Shown piece by piece: positions 10,306-21,829 of a stretch of DNA of 64,000 nt (its first letter is position 1; each line of letters begins with the position of its first letter). Under the pieces are notes generated by a model. It made no database searches. It was given only the letters and a program-made list of their open reading frames with translations, and was not told the origin of the DNA. Made by a program: the position numbers and the translations under genes. Origin of the DNA: Tetragonia tetragonoides (taxonomy: Eukaryota > Streptophyta > Magnoliopsida > Caryophyllales > Aizoaceae); NCBI GenBank assembly GCA_038025085.1, contig CM076152.1:25628001-25692000 (forward strand), given 5' to 3'.

Positions 10306-12296
10306 AGAATGCATGCACTTGAAGCGCGAGATCCAAGATTTGATCATCGATGAGACCATCCATGCACCATGAACCCAAGAGTTTGAATTGGACGGCTAGC
10401 CCACTCGGGAAGCCCAATCTCAAATATCATAGAGTCATAGCCTAGTTGGAGAATCTCCTTTCCCGTTTCTTTCTTTGTCGAGTTCAAGTCTTGTCTTAGG
10501 ATTTCCCTTAAAGCATTGTTATTGCTTTCTTTTGATTGAATAAAATTGGCATGCATTTCTTTCTTCATTTATGAAATATCTCATAATTGCAAACCCAATG
10601 ATGAATCTAAGTTGCCAAATTTAATCAAGGCAAGGACCTTAGCTATTGAGAAGAGGACCAATAAAAAAAAGAACATTAAAAAAAAGCAATGGACGCACAT
10701 CCGGTAAGTCATACTGAGGACATGAGGCATTCATTTGGCACCCTTCATTATTATCCTTTCACCCACAATGCAAATTACCACTTGGAGCCCATTTGAGCCA
10801 TCAAACACAATAAGCCAGATTCTTTCTTGAACCACATTATCCTAACCCGGGGTATGGGAAGTGTGCAACAATTTGTAATTGTCACCGAAATCTCAAGAGA
10901 GGCGTGAGAAACTCCAAAAAGAGTTCAGGAAAAAAAAAAAGAAGAGAGAAGCAAATGCCAAAAATTCAAAAGAGGAAGAGAGTTTCCTCATCTCAAAACA
11001 TCAAGTGACACCCAGCACACTGGGGGCTTTTATGGGATTTTGAACCTTACTATCCATTCTTTGGCAACCCGCACCTTGGCCTAATATTACAACCCAAAAG
11101 ACCTCTTAGAGGTATGAATCTTAAAAAATGTGTGTGCACCAAATATAAAAATTTTTTTAAAAAAAGAGCCCGCTAAGTTGAAAACCCGAAAAGGGTGACC
11201 TAGACAAAAGTTAGGGCATAATCATCTAAAAGCCCGTTAAGTTTATTCATTTAATGACTTGGGAAAAATTGGCAAGCCCGCTGGGTCGATCATCCAAGAT
11301 AATGATCTAGGCAAAAGTTACGGCACTAAAAATCAAAGGTCCTCGAACTATGTTTTGACCTGATTCCTCAGTGGATACGTAGGTAACCTCTTTGCTTTGA
11401 GGCCCAGGCCATACTCTAATCTTTCTCAATTACAAGACCCATTTACATTTACACATGGGATTCATCAAAAGGTCCTGGTAACTTAATAATATCACTTCAT
11501 CAATGGCAACTCCAAATTTTAAGGGTTTCAAATTTCCGTGATTTTACCCCTTTTAGAGCCCAAGACTTGAATTCGAATTTGCTCCCCTTCATTGCTCCCT
11601 ATCTCACAAATTTTCCCATTTTATACTTTTTTGCACCAAGCCCATTTCTTTCATAATCCCACATTTCTACCTTGGAATTCTGCAACTTGCATTGACTTTG
11701 TGCTCAAACTTTTTGGCTTCTGTGGCTACCTTTTCTTGGATTAATAACTTCAATCAAGCATCCATCACTCATGGCATCTTCATAGAGTTTCCTCATGTGG
11801 TCACTTCATGCATACTGGGGGGCTTCGATTCCTCCTTTCATTGGCGAAAGATGTTTGAATACTCAAAATCTCACCCGCATGAGCAAGCTTGCTCGCTTTA
11901 CGGTCCGACCAGTAAACTGGAGGCTTTGCCCTTACCTAAGAGGTACCAACCATGCATCTATCTCATAGCATAAGAGGGACACTTTTGGAAACAAAATCCT
12001 TTTTTCGAATAAAATGAAATCTCTTATTTATCCCTTGGAGTCCACTTCTCCAATGCATTGCATATTTGTCATAACTATTGAGTCACAAGTATCACTATTC
12101 ATAACTAGGTTGCATGGAGCTATAGGCCTAGTTAGCATTTCATTTGCACACTTTGAGTGTCATTTCACTCATTTGCACTTACTTTTTGCCTCCGAGGCAC
12201 ATGCATAGCACACACGCACATAGCATTGATTGCACTTTAGTCTGAGTGTCTTTATCTTGAGTCCGTCTCTAACATTCTTTTTCGTTCCACCCCGTT
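10306..12296 (+). other. Tat1 internal region without coding capacity
   Basis: Protease, RT, RNase H and integrase are all missing. The stretch includes AAAAAG-rich DNA (10650-11170). It also includes a block at 11343-11391 around CAGTGGATACGTAGG, which I recognise as recurrent in the 3' untranslated part of plant Tat/Ogre elements. No gene is supported. Confidence 0.55.
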
Positions 12297-12632
12297 GCAT
12301 TGAGTGAGGTCCATCCTTTTGGGTCCGTTCCGTTACATTGAGGAAGGTCCGTCCTCTTTGGGTCCATCCCGTCGCATTTAGCAGGTCCGTCCTTTTGGGT
12401 CCGTCCCGTTACATTGAGCAAGGTCCGTCCTTTTTGGGTCCGTCCCGTCGCATTTAGTAGGCCCGTCCTTTTGGGTCCGTCCCGTTGCATTGAGCAGGTC
12501 CATCCTTTTGGGTCCATTCCGTCGCATTTAGCAAGGTCAGTCCATTTGGGTCTGTCCCGTTGCATTGAGCAAGGTCCGTCCTTTTGGGTCCGTCCCGTTG
12601 CATTGAGTAAGGTCCGTCCTTACGGTCCGTCC
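12297..12632. repeat. Nine-copy 37-39 bp tandem repeat
   Basis: Units of about 38 bp share GGTCCGTCCTTTTGGGTCCG followed by TCCCGTT or TCCCGTC and a GCATTGAGC or GCATTTAGC start. In units 2-7 the two unit types alternate, which suggests a 76-bp dimer was amplified. Reading frames cross the array on both strands only because of its regularity. Tandem arrays between pol and the PPT are common in Tat/Ogre elements. Confidence 0.85.
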
Positions 12633-12713
12633 CATAAAATCCCCATACTCCCTATGTCTTTCTATTTGAGTGTACTAACATGCAGGTTACAAAGCAAAGC
12701 ACAAGCATTATTT

Positions 12714-12935
12714 CAGCAAAGCAAAACAATGCACGAGAGCGATGCAAAGCTCTTCGACGATGGGCTATTACAATTAGCACCACGTCAGCAAAGCAAAGGC
12801 ACGAGAGCGACGCGAAGCTCTCCGACAATGGGCTATTACAATTAGCACCACGTCTGCAAAGCAAGGCACTAGAGTGAAGCAAAGCTCTTTGACTTCTGGA
12901 CTATTGCAAATAGCATAGCGTCTGCATTCGCAAAG
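12714..12935. repeat. About 70-bp tandem repeat, three copies
   Basis: Units starting CAGCAAAGCAAA recur at 12714, 12786, 12854 and, partly, 12922, containing GCGATGCAAAGCTCTTCGAC and GGGCTATTACAATTAGCACC. Tat2 keeps one related copy at about 40390-40460, so the array expanded in Tat1. Confidence 0.75.
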
Positions 12936-13058
12936 CAAGTAACCCTGACCACAGGCGGTCAGGATTTACTTTTATCGCATCTTTTTCTAACATAAATGTT
13001 TTCAAATCATTGCAGGCATTTTGGCAAATACTTTGACCATCGCTTATCCAAAGCTCGG

Positions 13059-13074
13059 CCAAAGTGGGGGATTC
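13059..13074 (+). other. Tat1 polypurine tract
   Basis: CCAAAGTGGGGGATTC lies directly before the 3' LTR start TGTAGACACCC. The Tat2 equivalent is at 40585-40600. Confidence 0.75.
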
Positions 13075-14909
13075 TGTAGACACCCAAATGTGTCCCCCCT
13101 CGCATAGCGCCCGATGATGATAACCTATAATCATGTTAAAGAAACGAATGTCAATGCTCGACGTATTAATGCTCGACGTAATCATGTTAAAGAAACTAAT
13201 GTCAATGTGCCCTTATCCATCCTCACTCAGGATCTCATTAATTCCCTTACCCAAAAATGGCCCTTTCCATAATATTTCCAACGCCATCTCATGTGTCCCA
13301 ATCGGACACCGGAGTCAAAAGTTATGATTTAATGAAGTTATGGGCTAAAAACGATGTTCTCATACCCGCATATCACGGTTCAAGACTGATTTTTACCCAT
13401 GAAAGGATTAACTGGATTATTATCCCACATGGCTTGTATTCCCCTTTGAATTAGCTTTCCAATGATGTATTATGAGCCAAAATCCCATTAGAAATGGAAA
13501 AGATATGATCCCATCATTGTTTAATGCGCTGAAACGGATACTTCTCTAGTGTTCGGGCCATAACTTATAGGATACGCATGCTATTCGAGCCCACAATATG
13601 TCAAAAGAAAGCCCGTTGAACAAGGAATCCAACGCACCAACAATCAGGCCAATCTGAGCTCAAACGAGCGCTCCAGCGGCCTTTTCGTGGGAGCGGGGGC
13701 CTTCTGGCCAGCCGCTGAGCCCCAGCGGCAGCCGCAGGCCCCAGTTGCCTTCCGTGTGGCCACTGGGCACCGTTTTTGGCCCGGAAACCCTAATTTGGCC
13801 TCCTTTTCGGCCCAATCCCTATAAATATCCCTCTTAACTCCATTTTTTGGGACTAACACTCATTATTACGGGATTTTCACCCATTAACTCAAGAGAATCC
13901 TAATCTCTTTCTCTCTCCTCTCTTCATACAACCCTAATCAAATAAATTTAAGTATTCATCAAGACTCATTCAATAGCAACCTCATACAACCAAGAGCAAG
14001 GCAACTACAAGAGCAATTGACATTCAATTCTAGTGCAACAAAGGTTAACCAGAGGGCAATTTTCTCAATCTTTCAAAACTCTTTTTAAAATCAAGTTTTA
14101 CTTTGATTATGATTATGGTTGATTTGTATATCATCTTTTGATTGTTTTAGTTTTTTTATTAATAAGATTCATGTCTAGATTAATAAATTGCATGTTTTAA
14201 TTAGTTTAATGCATGTTTAGCATAAATATTGCATCTTTGCATGATTAGCGTATTTAATTAGCACATTAGCATATAATTAGGGTTTTTGTATGTAATTAGC
14301 CCTAGATTGCATTTTAGCGTATTTTTATTATTTTGTATATATTCCTTATTTTACTTCCATTGTTGTTGCTAACAACCTCATTGATGTGTATATACAATTT
14401 CGCGCGTTTAGCAAGAAAGGTAAGGTGGAGATTTATTCCTTTTATCTTATTATTATTGGTTTGGTTATGCTTGTTAATTAATACATGCAATTGGTTAATA
14501 TGTGCAATGCGATCACTTTAGTAATTTGGTTTGTTCAACCCACTAGTTTATTTAGGATCTTGGACGACCGTATTTGTTTGGAACCTTGCGATATGAATTA
14601 TGAATCAACATGGATAAGATTAGTAGAAGCCGTTTATTTGGGCGATTTAGATAGGATTCGTTTTATCTTTTTCGTACCCGCACCCCGAACTCAATCTTTG
14701 GCCGCTTTTGGGTATGAGTCAATTCCCAATAGGAATTGGGTGCACTTTGTGTTGGTTTTCAATTGTTTCCTTAAAAGTTGGTGGCGAGTACACTATTTGC
14801 TTATTATTTTCCCTAGCACAATAAATCAAATTGCATATGACATATTATTTAAGAACCATTAATTCCAACTAAATATTCTAATTAGCGTCGAAAGGCGAGG
14901 GTTCTTACT
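13075..14909 (+). mobile_element. Tat1 3' LTR
   Basis: 1835 bp. Starts TGTAGACACCC and ends TTCTTACT, so the terminal CA is mutated to CT. TATA box at 13819-13827, palindrome at 13741-13767. It has a local duplication (AATCATGTTAAAGAAAC units at about 13131 and 13181) and an extra segment near 14190 that are absent from the 5' LTR. Flanked by GTGAA, the degraded TSD. Confidence 0.9.
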
Positions 14910-15824
14910 GTGAACAACAACTCCATTCTTAGACACCACGTGTCCTAAGAAAGACACAGTTTCTAGCCAAAACTCACACTTCGACAACTTGGCGTACAGT
15001 TGATGTCGTTGCAAAATCTCCAAAACGTTTCGCAAGTGTTGCTCGTGCTCAGTAGCGTTCTTCGAGTAGACCAAAATATCATCAATAAAAACAACTAAGA
15101 ACTGATTGAGATAAGGCTGGAACGTGCGGTTCATCCAATTCATAAACTTCGCAGGTGTGTTCGTCAACCCAAAAGACATTACTGTGAACTCGTTGTGTCC
15201 ATACCTCGTCCTAAACGAGGTCTTTGCAATGTCAGGCTCGGAGATCCTCAATTGATGGTATCCTGAACGTAAGTAAATCTTCGAGAAATTAGTCGCTCAA
15301 CGGAGTTTGTCGAACAAATCGTCAATCCTAGGCAGTGAATATCGATTCTTGATGGTAATCTTGTTCAAGTCACGGTAGTCTATACACAACCTCATACTAC
15401 CGTCCTTCTTACGCACGAACAGAACAGGAGCACCCCAAGGTGATACACTAGGACGGATGTATCCCTTCTCCAGTAATTCGTCGAGTTGCGTTTTCACTTC
15501 TTTCATCTCTGTAGGAGCCATACGATAAGGAGCTTTCGAGATCGGAGAAGAACCTGGAGCTAAGTCGATCGTAAAAGTCAACAATGCGTTGTGGAGGCAT
15601 TTCAGGAATCTCGTCTGGAAAGACGTCAGCGTACTTCGAAACAACTGGAATAGGTTGCAAAGCTTCAACTTCTCGACTTGTATCCACAACATGACATAGG
15701 TAAATTGCTTCACCTTTAATCATGCACTCCATTACTTTCATGGTCGCCACTACCTTCAACTTTGGCTTGACCACGACTTCTTTGTAGGTAATACTTCTAC
15801 CTTTCGGTCCACGCAACGACACAC
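14910..15824 (-). pseudogene. Gyp1 protease-RT linker and reverse transcriptase
   Basis: Read on the minus strand from 15824: a linker rich in basic residues (GPKGRSITYKEVVVKPKLKV), then [17 protein letters not shown], the N-terminal RT signature of gypsy elements. After a frameshift near 15590 come [36 protein letters not shown] and [10 protein letters not shown] (first catalytic Asp region). Next is [20 protein letters not shown], and [13 protein letters not shown] holds the FIDD catalytic pair intact. The frame ends at the Tat1 insertion. Upstream it continues, in the same frame, into the protease at 42148. Confidence 0.88.
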
Positions 15825-16363
15825 TGTAGACACCCTAATCGGTTCTCATCCCCAGGCACCGCAATGCCCGATGATGGTGGTAATGGATTAATATGGACGT
15901 AAGTAGAAAAACACATTGCTCAGAAATCTGGATCAAATTCCTTGAAACCTCAGTCTTTGGATAGCCCTTGCTATAAGGATTCCAACACCTTTGACCTTGC
16001 CTCAATCAGGTTCCCGGATCAAGAGATATCGCGTCTCGAAGATTTGGGTCAAAACCGCTCGATACTGACCCCCTGGGACAACCCAAATTCAATTTCGTAA
16101 TTTACTGAGCACAAATAGTCAAAAAAACCCTAGTCACGCGCGCGCCTCCAGCCCAGCGGCTAACACTATCACCCCGGCGGCACACGCGTGACAGCATGGG
16201 CCTTCTAGGTATCCGCAGAGCTTTAGCGGCAGGCCGCGGAGCCTCAGCGGCACTGTCGCTGAGCCCCAGCGGCCTTACGTGTGGCCGTTGGGCCTGTTTT
16301 TTTGGCTGGGCCGAGTTTGGGGCCGGGTTTCTTACCCTAGGCCCCTAATTCCGTCCCCTAACT

Positions 16364-16372
16364 CTATAAATA
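16364..16372 (+). promoter_or_regulatory. TATA box, Tat2 5' LTR
   Basis: CTATAAATA about 70 bp after the GC palindrome; the counterpart is at 41128-41136 in the 3' LTR. Confidence 0.7.
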
Positions 16373-17020
16373 CTCATTTTCACCCTCTTTTGAGAGAGGT
16401 TGGTCACTTCATAATTTTGAGACCATTAAGAGCACATATTTCCTTAAATCAAAGAGAATTCAGATTTTTGAAGACTCAAGCAAGCATTGCACCCAACCTA
16501 ACACCCAAGATTGAAGAGCAATTTTAATTCTACTAGTCCCCTTCGAATAGAACGTCCATGTTAACCATCCTGGGGGCCTAAATTCTCTATTAAATTTCAT
16601 ATTTATTGTTTATAATCATGTTTTATTTAACTTTTGATTATGGTTGAGTAAATTTGCATGTTTGGGTTTTTGTACATAATTATGCATGGTTAGTTAATTT
16701 AAAGTTTGTATCTTTTTATTAGTTTATGCAAGTTTGCATCTTTTATAGTTTTTGCATGCATATAGCAACCTCATAGGCTTATTTTAGCACAAAGTTGATA
16801 TTTTTGCATTTTTCTTCCTTTGAAGTTACTAACAAGTTTATTGATGTGCATATGCAATATTTGGCGCGTTTATCAAGTATGATAGGTTGGAGCGTCAATT
16901 TATTGTTCTTATATCTTGGTTATGCTTGATAATAGTATGCATGTGAATTGGATATAAATTGTGCAAAGTGATAACATAGGTAATTTGGTTGTCTTTAACC
17001 CGCCTAGTTAATTTAGGATC

Positions 17021-17212
17021 TTGGACGACCGGACTTATTTGGAACCATATAGGATAAATAAATATTTGACATGGATAGGCTTAGTAGAGGTCGTTTATAC
17101 GGGCGATTTAGATAAGATTCGTTTTGTTTATTTCGTACCTACACCCCCGAACTCAATATTTAGTCCACATGGGCATGAGTCAATTCCCAATAGGAATTGG
17201 GTGCACTTTTGA
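17021..17212 (+). other. Conserved LTR core with short open frame
   Basis: This stretch (also 41785-41980 in the 3' LTR, about 7900-8100 and 14560-14745 in Tat1) is conserved in the R/U5 part of otherwise divergent Tat LTRs. It can be read as a peptide of about 63 residues beginning MDDRTYLEPY and ending SIPNRNWVHF. Frame breaks in some copies argue against a protein; conservation may reflect RNA or termination signals. No TATA or start context is evident for the peptide. Confidence 0.4.
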
Positions 17213-17368
17213 TGGTTTCCAATTGTTTCCTTAAAAATTGGTGGCGGCTTCTTTATTTGCAAATTGTTGTTCCCCATAGTTAATTTAAACTGCATAATTA
17301 AGAACCATTAATTCCAATCCAAAGAATAAACGCCACCGCGGAGCGCCAGAAAGGCGAGGGTTCTTACA

Positions 17369-17388
17369 GTGGCGACTTCACTAGGGAC
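17369..17388 (+). other. Tat2 primer-binding site
   Basis: GTGGCGACTTCACTAGGGAC follows the LTR end immediately; same type as in Tat1 and Tat3. Confidence 0.75.
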
Positions 17389-17523
17389 AATTAACAAGAG
17401 GGTGTAATTCGAACACTTATCCATGTCAATATTTTAGTTTAGCTATTTGGTTCAATTACCGTATGTGTTTATCTTCTTTTCTTTGCATCCATATCATTCA
17501 TATTGCATGCGTTATCTTCGCAA

Positions 17524-17539
17524 GATGTCGAAAGACATC
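17524..17539 (+). ncRNA. GAAA-tetraloop hairpin in Tat2 leader
   Basis: GATGTC-GAAA-GACATC, identical to 8407-8422 in Tat1 and at a similar distance from the PBS. Confidence 0.5.
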
Positions 17540-18375
17540 ACCACTCCATAAACAGGATTTACCCTTTGGAGCATTCACTTAGGCCGGTGACCCACTCGGT
17601 CTGAATTACCTATGCACATAGTCGTGTTCCGCCCCATGACATTTACATGTTTTCATTCGAGATGTGTAAAACGGTACGTTTAGTTTTACTATGCACTCCA
17701 TAGATGACGAAATGCATCCGGTCGTGGGTTACCATATCCAACCATAGATTGTGTCAAACATTGCATTAGTCCCATAGTCCATATCAAGATGCTAATTGAT
17801 TTGCTTTCCATATTATGACTAACTGTTTCCTTGCTATGTGATTAGTTTCCATAGAATATTAGGACTAGATCCCCTCTTAGGATTTCTTTTTGAGTCCTGG
17901 TTAGGGAAGGTTTTCCTCTTGTTTGCTTGTGCGTTTTGTCAAGTTTACATAGAGTCTAGGATCTTTTCTTTTTAGGAAGTAGAATCCCTGTATGACTCCG
18001 ATGACGCGAGTGACCATATTAGGAAGACGTTCCTTTCCATATGAATTAGATTGCATGCAAATAATATATTCTCGTAAATGATCTTTCACAAAATAAAAAA
18101 AGAGTCCAACTTTATTCTATATGCAAGTCAATAGTATATCTTCTTTCCTTAAATCAGGGAATTTCATCCCATATGCAAGTCAAGAGTATTTTTAGTTATA
18201 ATAAAGTCGAAAGATCATTGACTAGAATATACTATTTACATAAAATCGCGTCTTTCCCGAAGATCACCATGTTGAGGATTAGTCCTAGATTCTCTTCCCA
18301 CGTTTGTTTATAAAATAAAATTTTTATTCTGTGGAGTTTTCCATTTACTTCCTATTTCTTAAGAGGGCCTTTTTC
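17540..18375 (+). other. Tat2 5' leader, non-coding
   Basis: The first about 230 bp are similar to the Tat1 leader. The rest is AT-rich with a few AAGTCAAGAGTA-like units (18120-18200). No gene is seen. Confidence 0.6.
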
Positions 18376-20122
18376 ATGTCCAGATTTGGTAGGAGTAAAG
18401 ATCCCAGTCCTAGGAAGTGGGAGAGGGACAAGTCCAGCAAGAGATTGGTTCGCAAGTTGTCGTTCGAACCTTCACCGCAAGCACAGTTCGTGGGCCCCAT
18501 TTGGCTCGATTACCTTCGCACACCGCCACTGTCACCTCAAGCCTCACCACCTAGTTCACCTAAGTCTTCTATGTCTGGAGACGTTGAGAAAACCGCTGAC
18601 CAAAAGATGGATGACCTTTTAGCCCAAATGGTCGCCATGAATGCTAGATTCACTGATATGGAAGCCCGTGTCGCTAAGTTGGATCCCCCTGCTAGGGTAG
18701 ATGATGAGCTCAAGCCCAACGAAGAAGAGGCTGAGCCCTCCACTAAAGAGGTCCAAAAACTCCAAGCCAAACTGAATAGGCTTGAGGCTGTTTTAGGCAA
18801 AAGTCGTGTCTTCAACGACATGATCATCAATTCTGAAGGCTAAGCTTCCCACATCAAGGGAAAATTACCCACTAAGTTTTCCATGTCTGAAGTTCCCACG
18901 TTCAAAGGAACTGACGATCCACAAGATCACATTAGAGCCTTTACCACTGCATTGGGCCTTAGAGGCATTGAACAAGAGCTGTATGTTCACCTCTTTCCCC
19001 AAACCTTGGACCCTGCTGTCAGGGCCTGATTCTTCAAATTGCCCACCCAAAACTTGCATAAATGGGAAGATTATCCACCTTGTTCCTCGAGAGATATACT
19101 GACAATGTCTTGCCTCCCATGACATTGAGAGAGTTGGACATCACCAAGCAAGGTGACGAAGAAGGTTTCACCAATTTTGTGAGAAGATGGAGAACTAAGG
19201 TTGCGGAAATGATTGATCGCCCATCTGAAAGGGATCAAATTAGGATGTTGGTCCAGAACTTGGCATCTAAATACCGCGAACACATGAAGTTCCAACCCAT
19301 AACCACTTATGCCCAACTAACTGAAGTAGACATGGCCATTGAAGATGACCAACTCCAAAGAGGAAAGAACAAGGTCACTTACAACAACAACACAAGCGGT
19401 TCTAAGGATAAGAAATACACCAATACCAACCATGCCTCCACAAGTAGAGGAAACGAAGTGAACGCCAATACTAACCGGCGTCCAAGAAGGTTCACTTCCC
19501 TGGGAATGCCTTATGTGAAAGCCCTAGACAAATTAGTCAAAGGAGATTATCTACATCCGATTGGGCCTACTCCCGATCCACCTGTAGAGAAAAGATCACT
19601 ATATTGGAACGAGTCTGCATTCTGCAAATACCATAGGGGGCGTGGACACGATACCGAAAAGTGCTATACTCTCAAGGAGAAAATCCAGGATTTGTTTGAC
19701 AATGGCACCATACCATTGCCTAAGGACGCGCCACCACCCAGCAACAACACTAATCCCCTGGGGAACTCTTTCGCCATTGACATAGAAGAAGGGTTTTATC
19801 CATCCTATCTGATCACTCCTATTGGGCAAGCCATACCACCATACCCAAGTTCAAGGCCCACACTGGACGTCTGCGGCCTTTGGGATAGTGACGAAGAGGA
19901 TAATGGATCCTATACTGATCCAGAAGACGTATTGACTCCTCAAGTCCATGACATAGCTAATGGCAAAGCTTGGTATGATATCTCCGATGATGAAGAAGAT
20001 GATAAAGCTCTAAACTACCTCACAAGATCAGGACGCCAGTTCAGGCCCAAAAATATCTACGTGGATCCATCCCAAATCCAACCTGTGGAACCTGTAGCAA
20101 TCCCCAATAGGGATTCGACCTA
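18376..20122 (+). pseudogene. Tat2 gag
   Basis: Structural protein that would form the virus-like particle. The N-terminal part has a basic region (RFGRSKDPSPRKWERDKSSK), a proline-rich stretch and an acidic coiled-coil stretch including KVQKLQAKLNRLEAVL. A TAA stop at 18841, a second stop near 19028 and a frameshift near 19070 follow. The capsid-like core then reads FLERYTDNVLPPMTLRELDI and FTNFVRRWRTKVAEM. A zinc-binding-like segment CKYHRGRGHDTEKCYTLKEK (about 19627) is typical of Tat Gag. The frame ends at 20120-20122. Confidence 0.88.
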
Positions 20123-20840
20123 AAGAGAAATAGCTAGAGAGGATGATGGGACCAACATTCTCAAACAGTTACAAAGGACAAAAGCTGACATATCCATCAG
20201 GCAATTGTTGACCACTTCTATCACTCATAGAAGGGCCGTGCTAGAGGCCTTGAATGCAACCACCATTTCTCCAAATGCTACCTCTGAATAGGTAGTTAAC
20301 CTCCTGGTCCAAGGAAAGTCATCCACACCCGTCACCTTTTTCGACAAGGACCTTCCACCTGAAGGTATCCACCACAACAAAGCCCTTTATCTGACCGTAA
20401 TCTGTCAATAAAGACAAGTCCTTATGACTTTAGTTGACAATGGCTCAGCTGTAAACGTGTGCCCTTTGAGGACCGCTGAACACCTCAAAATAGATTGCAA
20501 CAACCTCGCGCATTCCGCACAAGGGCTAAGTGCTTATGACTATTCCAAAGGGAACGTCTTCGGCACATTCTCCATGAACATCAATATTGGGCCAATCAAG
20601 AAAATGGTTCAGTTCCATGTAATTGACATTCCACCCACCTTCAACCTACTCTTGGGAAGGCCTTGGTTACATGGGCCTAACACTGTAGCTTCAACCCTGC
20701 ACCAAAAGGTAAAACTATCCTTGGCAGGGTCCACGCTGGAAGTGTGCGTTAATACTATGGTAACCCAGATAGAAAAAGCTCCTGTCTTAAAGATAGAAGA
20801 CAATGAGCAAGATGAGGAGTTATGGGCTTCGAGAAAATAG
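20123..20840 (+). pseudogene. Tat2 aspartic protease
   Basis: Cleaves Gag-Pol in the particle. The active site region is TLVDNGSAVNVCP (about 20427-20465), with Asp-Asn-Gly where many proteases have Asp-Thr/Ser-Gly, as usual in this lineage. The flap/C-terminal part reads FHVIDIPPTFNLLLGRPWLH. The N-terminal part (20123-20410) has stops at about 20289 and 20409. The Tat4 counterpart begins at 61540. Confidence 0.85.
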
Positions 20841-21829
20841 CCTTCATAGAAACCATAGAGCCCACACTCAATGTGAATGCTCTACTCAGAAAGCAAGGTC
20901 ACTTTCCCGGCACCAGTCTCGGCCCTCACCCCAAGGTAGCTCAAACCTGCTGGAACACCTAGATCAAAAATGATCTATTTGGGCTAGGCTACAAGCCCAC
21001 AAGGCAAGAAGTCCGAGCTTACATATCCAAGGAAATGGCTAGGAAAAGAGCCCGCGCGGCCAACAAACCCGTTCCGCATAGCATGAATCCTTATCCCCTC
21101 ACTCTAAATGGGCAATTTCTTCAAGAAGGCGACCCATATCCTTACTACTGATTCCCCAAACCATACACGATCAATGGGATCCTGGTTCCAGGCTTTGAGT
21201 CATTTCAAGACTGCTTCACCATGAGTGAAGACATACCCATTCCTCCTAATGAGAACCTATCCACTAAAAATTAGGCTAATGACGTGGCACCCACGATTTT
21301 AGGCTACTATTTGGCGAAGAACGTCGCCAATATGACGAGGCAACAAACAAACTTCCCCTTATTGTGCTTTTTAATGATGGTTTCGACCCGTCCAACCTGA
21401 TTGCCCCAATCGGGCCCGACCGCACCACCTGGAAGCACGAGACGAAGTGGACTCCAGTCGAGGGAGCCAAGTAAAAGTTCACGATTCGCAACGGTCCTAC
21501 AGAGGGGCCCATTTCTGATTCTGAGTCTGATTTCGAGTCCGAGTCTGATTCTGAGTCTGTTATCCTAGAAGTGTCGGGTAGTCCACCCCAGTCTATTCCT
21601 GCTGTTGCTAAGGTCCTTAGTGATGACCTCATTGATGTATTGTCCGTTTCTATTGGACAATAGAATCGATTTTGCTTACTCGAATTTCCTCATAGATGAC
21701 ATGATCATAAAGTCCAAAGACCGAGAAGGGCATGTAATCGATTTTGCTTACTCGAATTTCCTAATAGAATCGATTGTTATCCTAATAGAATCGATTTTGC
21801 TTACTCGAATTTCCTCATTGCTAATAATT
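20841..21829 (+). pseudogene. Tat2 protease-RT linker
   Basis: Decayed linker with many stops. Recognisable pieces are AYISKEMARKRARAANKP (about 21025), NPYPLTLNGQFLQEGDPYPY and an acidic serine-rich run encoded by repeated GA(T/G)TCTGA(G/T)TC units (21507-21560). The same order of pieces is present in Tat4 (62159-62690) in better shape. A templated filler lies at 21664-21815. Confidence 0.7.
21664..21815 (+). repeat. Filler: triplicated 27-bp unit plus 44-bp copy of RT sequence
   Basis: A 27-bp unit containing CGATTTTGCTTACTCGAATT occurs at 21664-21690, 21736-21762 and 21789-21815. Between the first two lies 21693-21736, identical over 44 bp to 22565-22608, the part of RT that encodes the DDMIIKSKDREGH active-site region. 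Tat4 has only one related unit here (about 62795) and no RT copy. Confidence 0.9.

Larger units (their letters stand above)
6516..14909 (+). mobile_element. Tat1: non-autonomous Tat-lineage LTR retrotransposon
   Basis: This is a structurally complete element: 5' LTR 6516-8257, PBS at 8258, internal region, PPT just before 13075, 3' LTR 13075-14909. Flanks GTCAA (6511-6515) and GTGAA (14910-14914) form a 4/5-matching 5-bp TSD. Without the element and one TSD copy, the Gyp1 RT frame runs on in register. The only coding remnant is a gag N terminus; no protease, RT or integrase is present. The LTR start TGTAGACACCC, the TGGCGACTTCACT-type PBS, the leader and the 3' region are shared with the autonomous-type Tat2, so mobilisation in trans is likely (inference). 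Confidence 0.92.
15825..17368 (+). mobile_element. Tat2 5' LTR
   Basis: 1544 bp, TGTAGACACCC to TTCTTACA. TATA box CTATAAATA at 16364-16372; palindrome CCAGCGGCC...GGCCGTTGGG at 16266-16292. It pairs with 40601-42142 (1542 bp), with several per cent visible mismatch in the parts compared by eye. Confidence 0.93.

Noticed and set aside
12297..12632. Regular repeats that could suggest a CRISPR array
   Set aside because: The units abut with no unique spacers, the DNA is a plant retrotransposon 3' region, and divergence is spread over the whole unit.
12269..12845. Long open frames on both strands over the tandem repeats
   Set aside because: Produced by repeat periodicity; sequences are repetitive Arg/Pro/Ser-rich with no domain.
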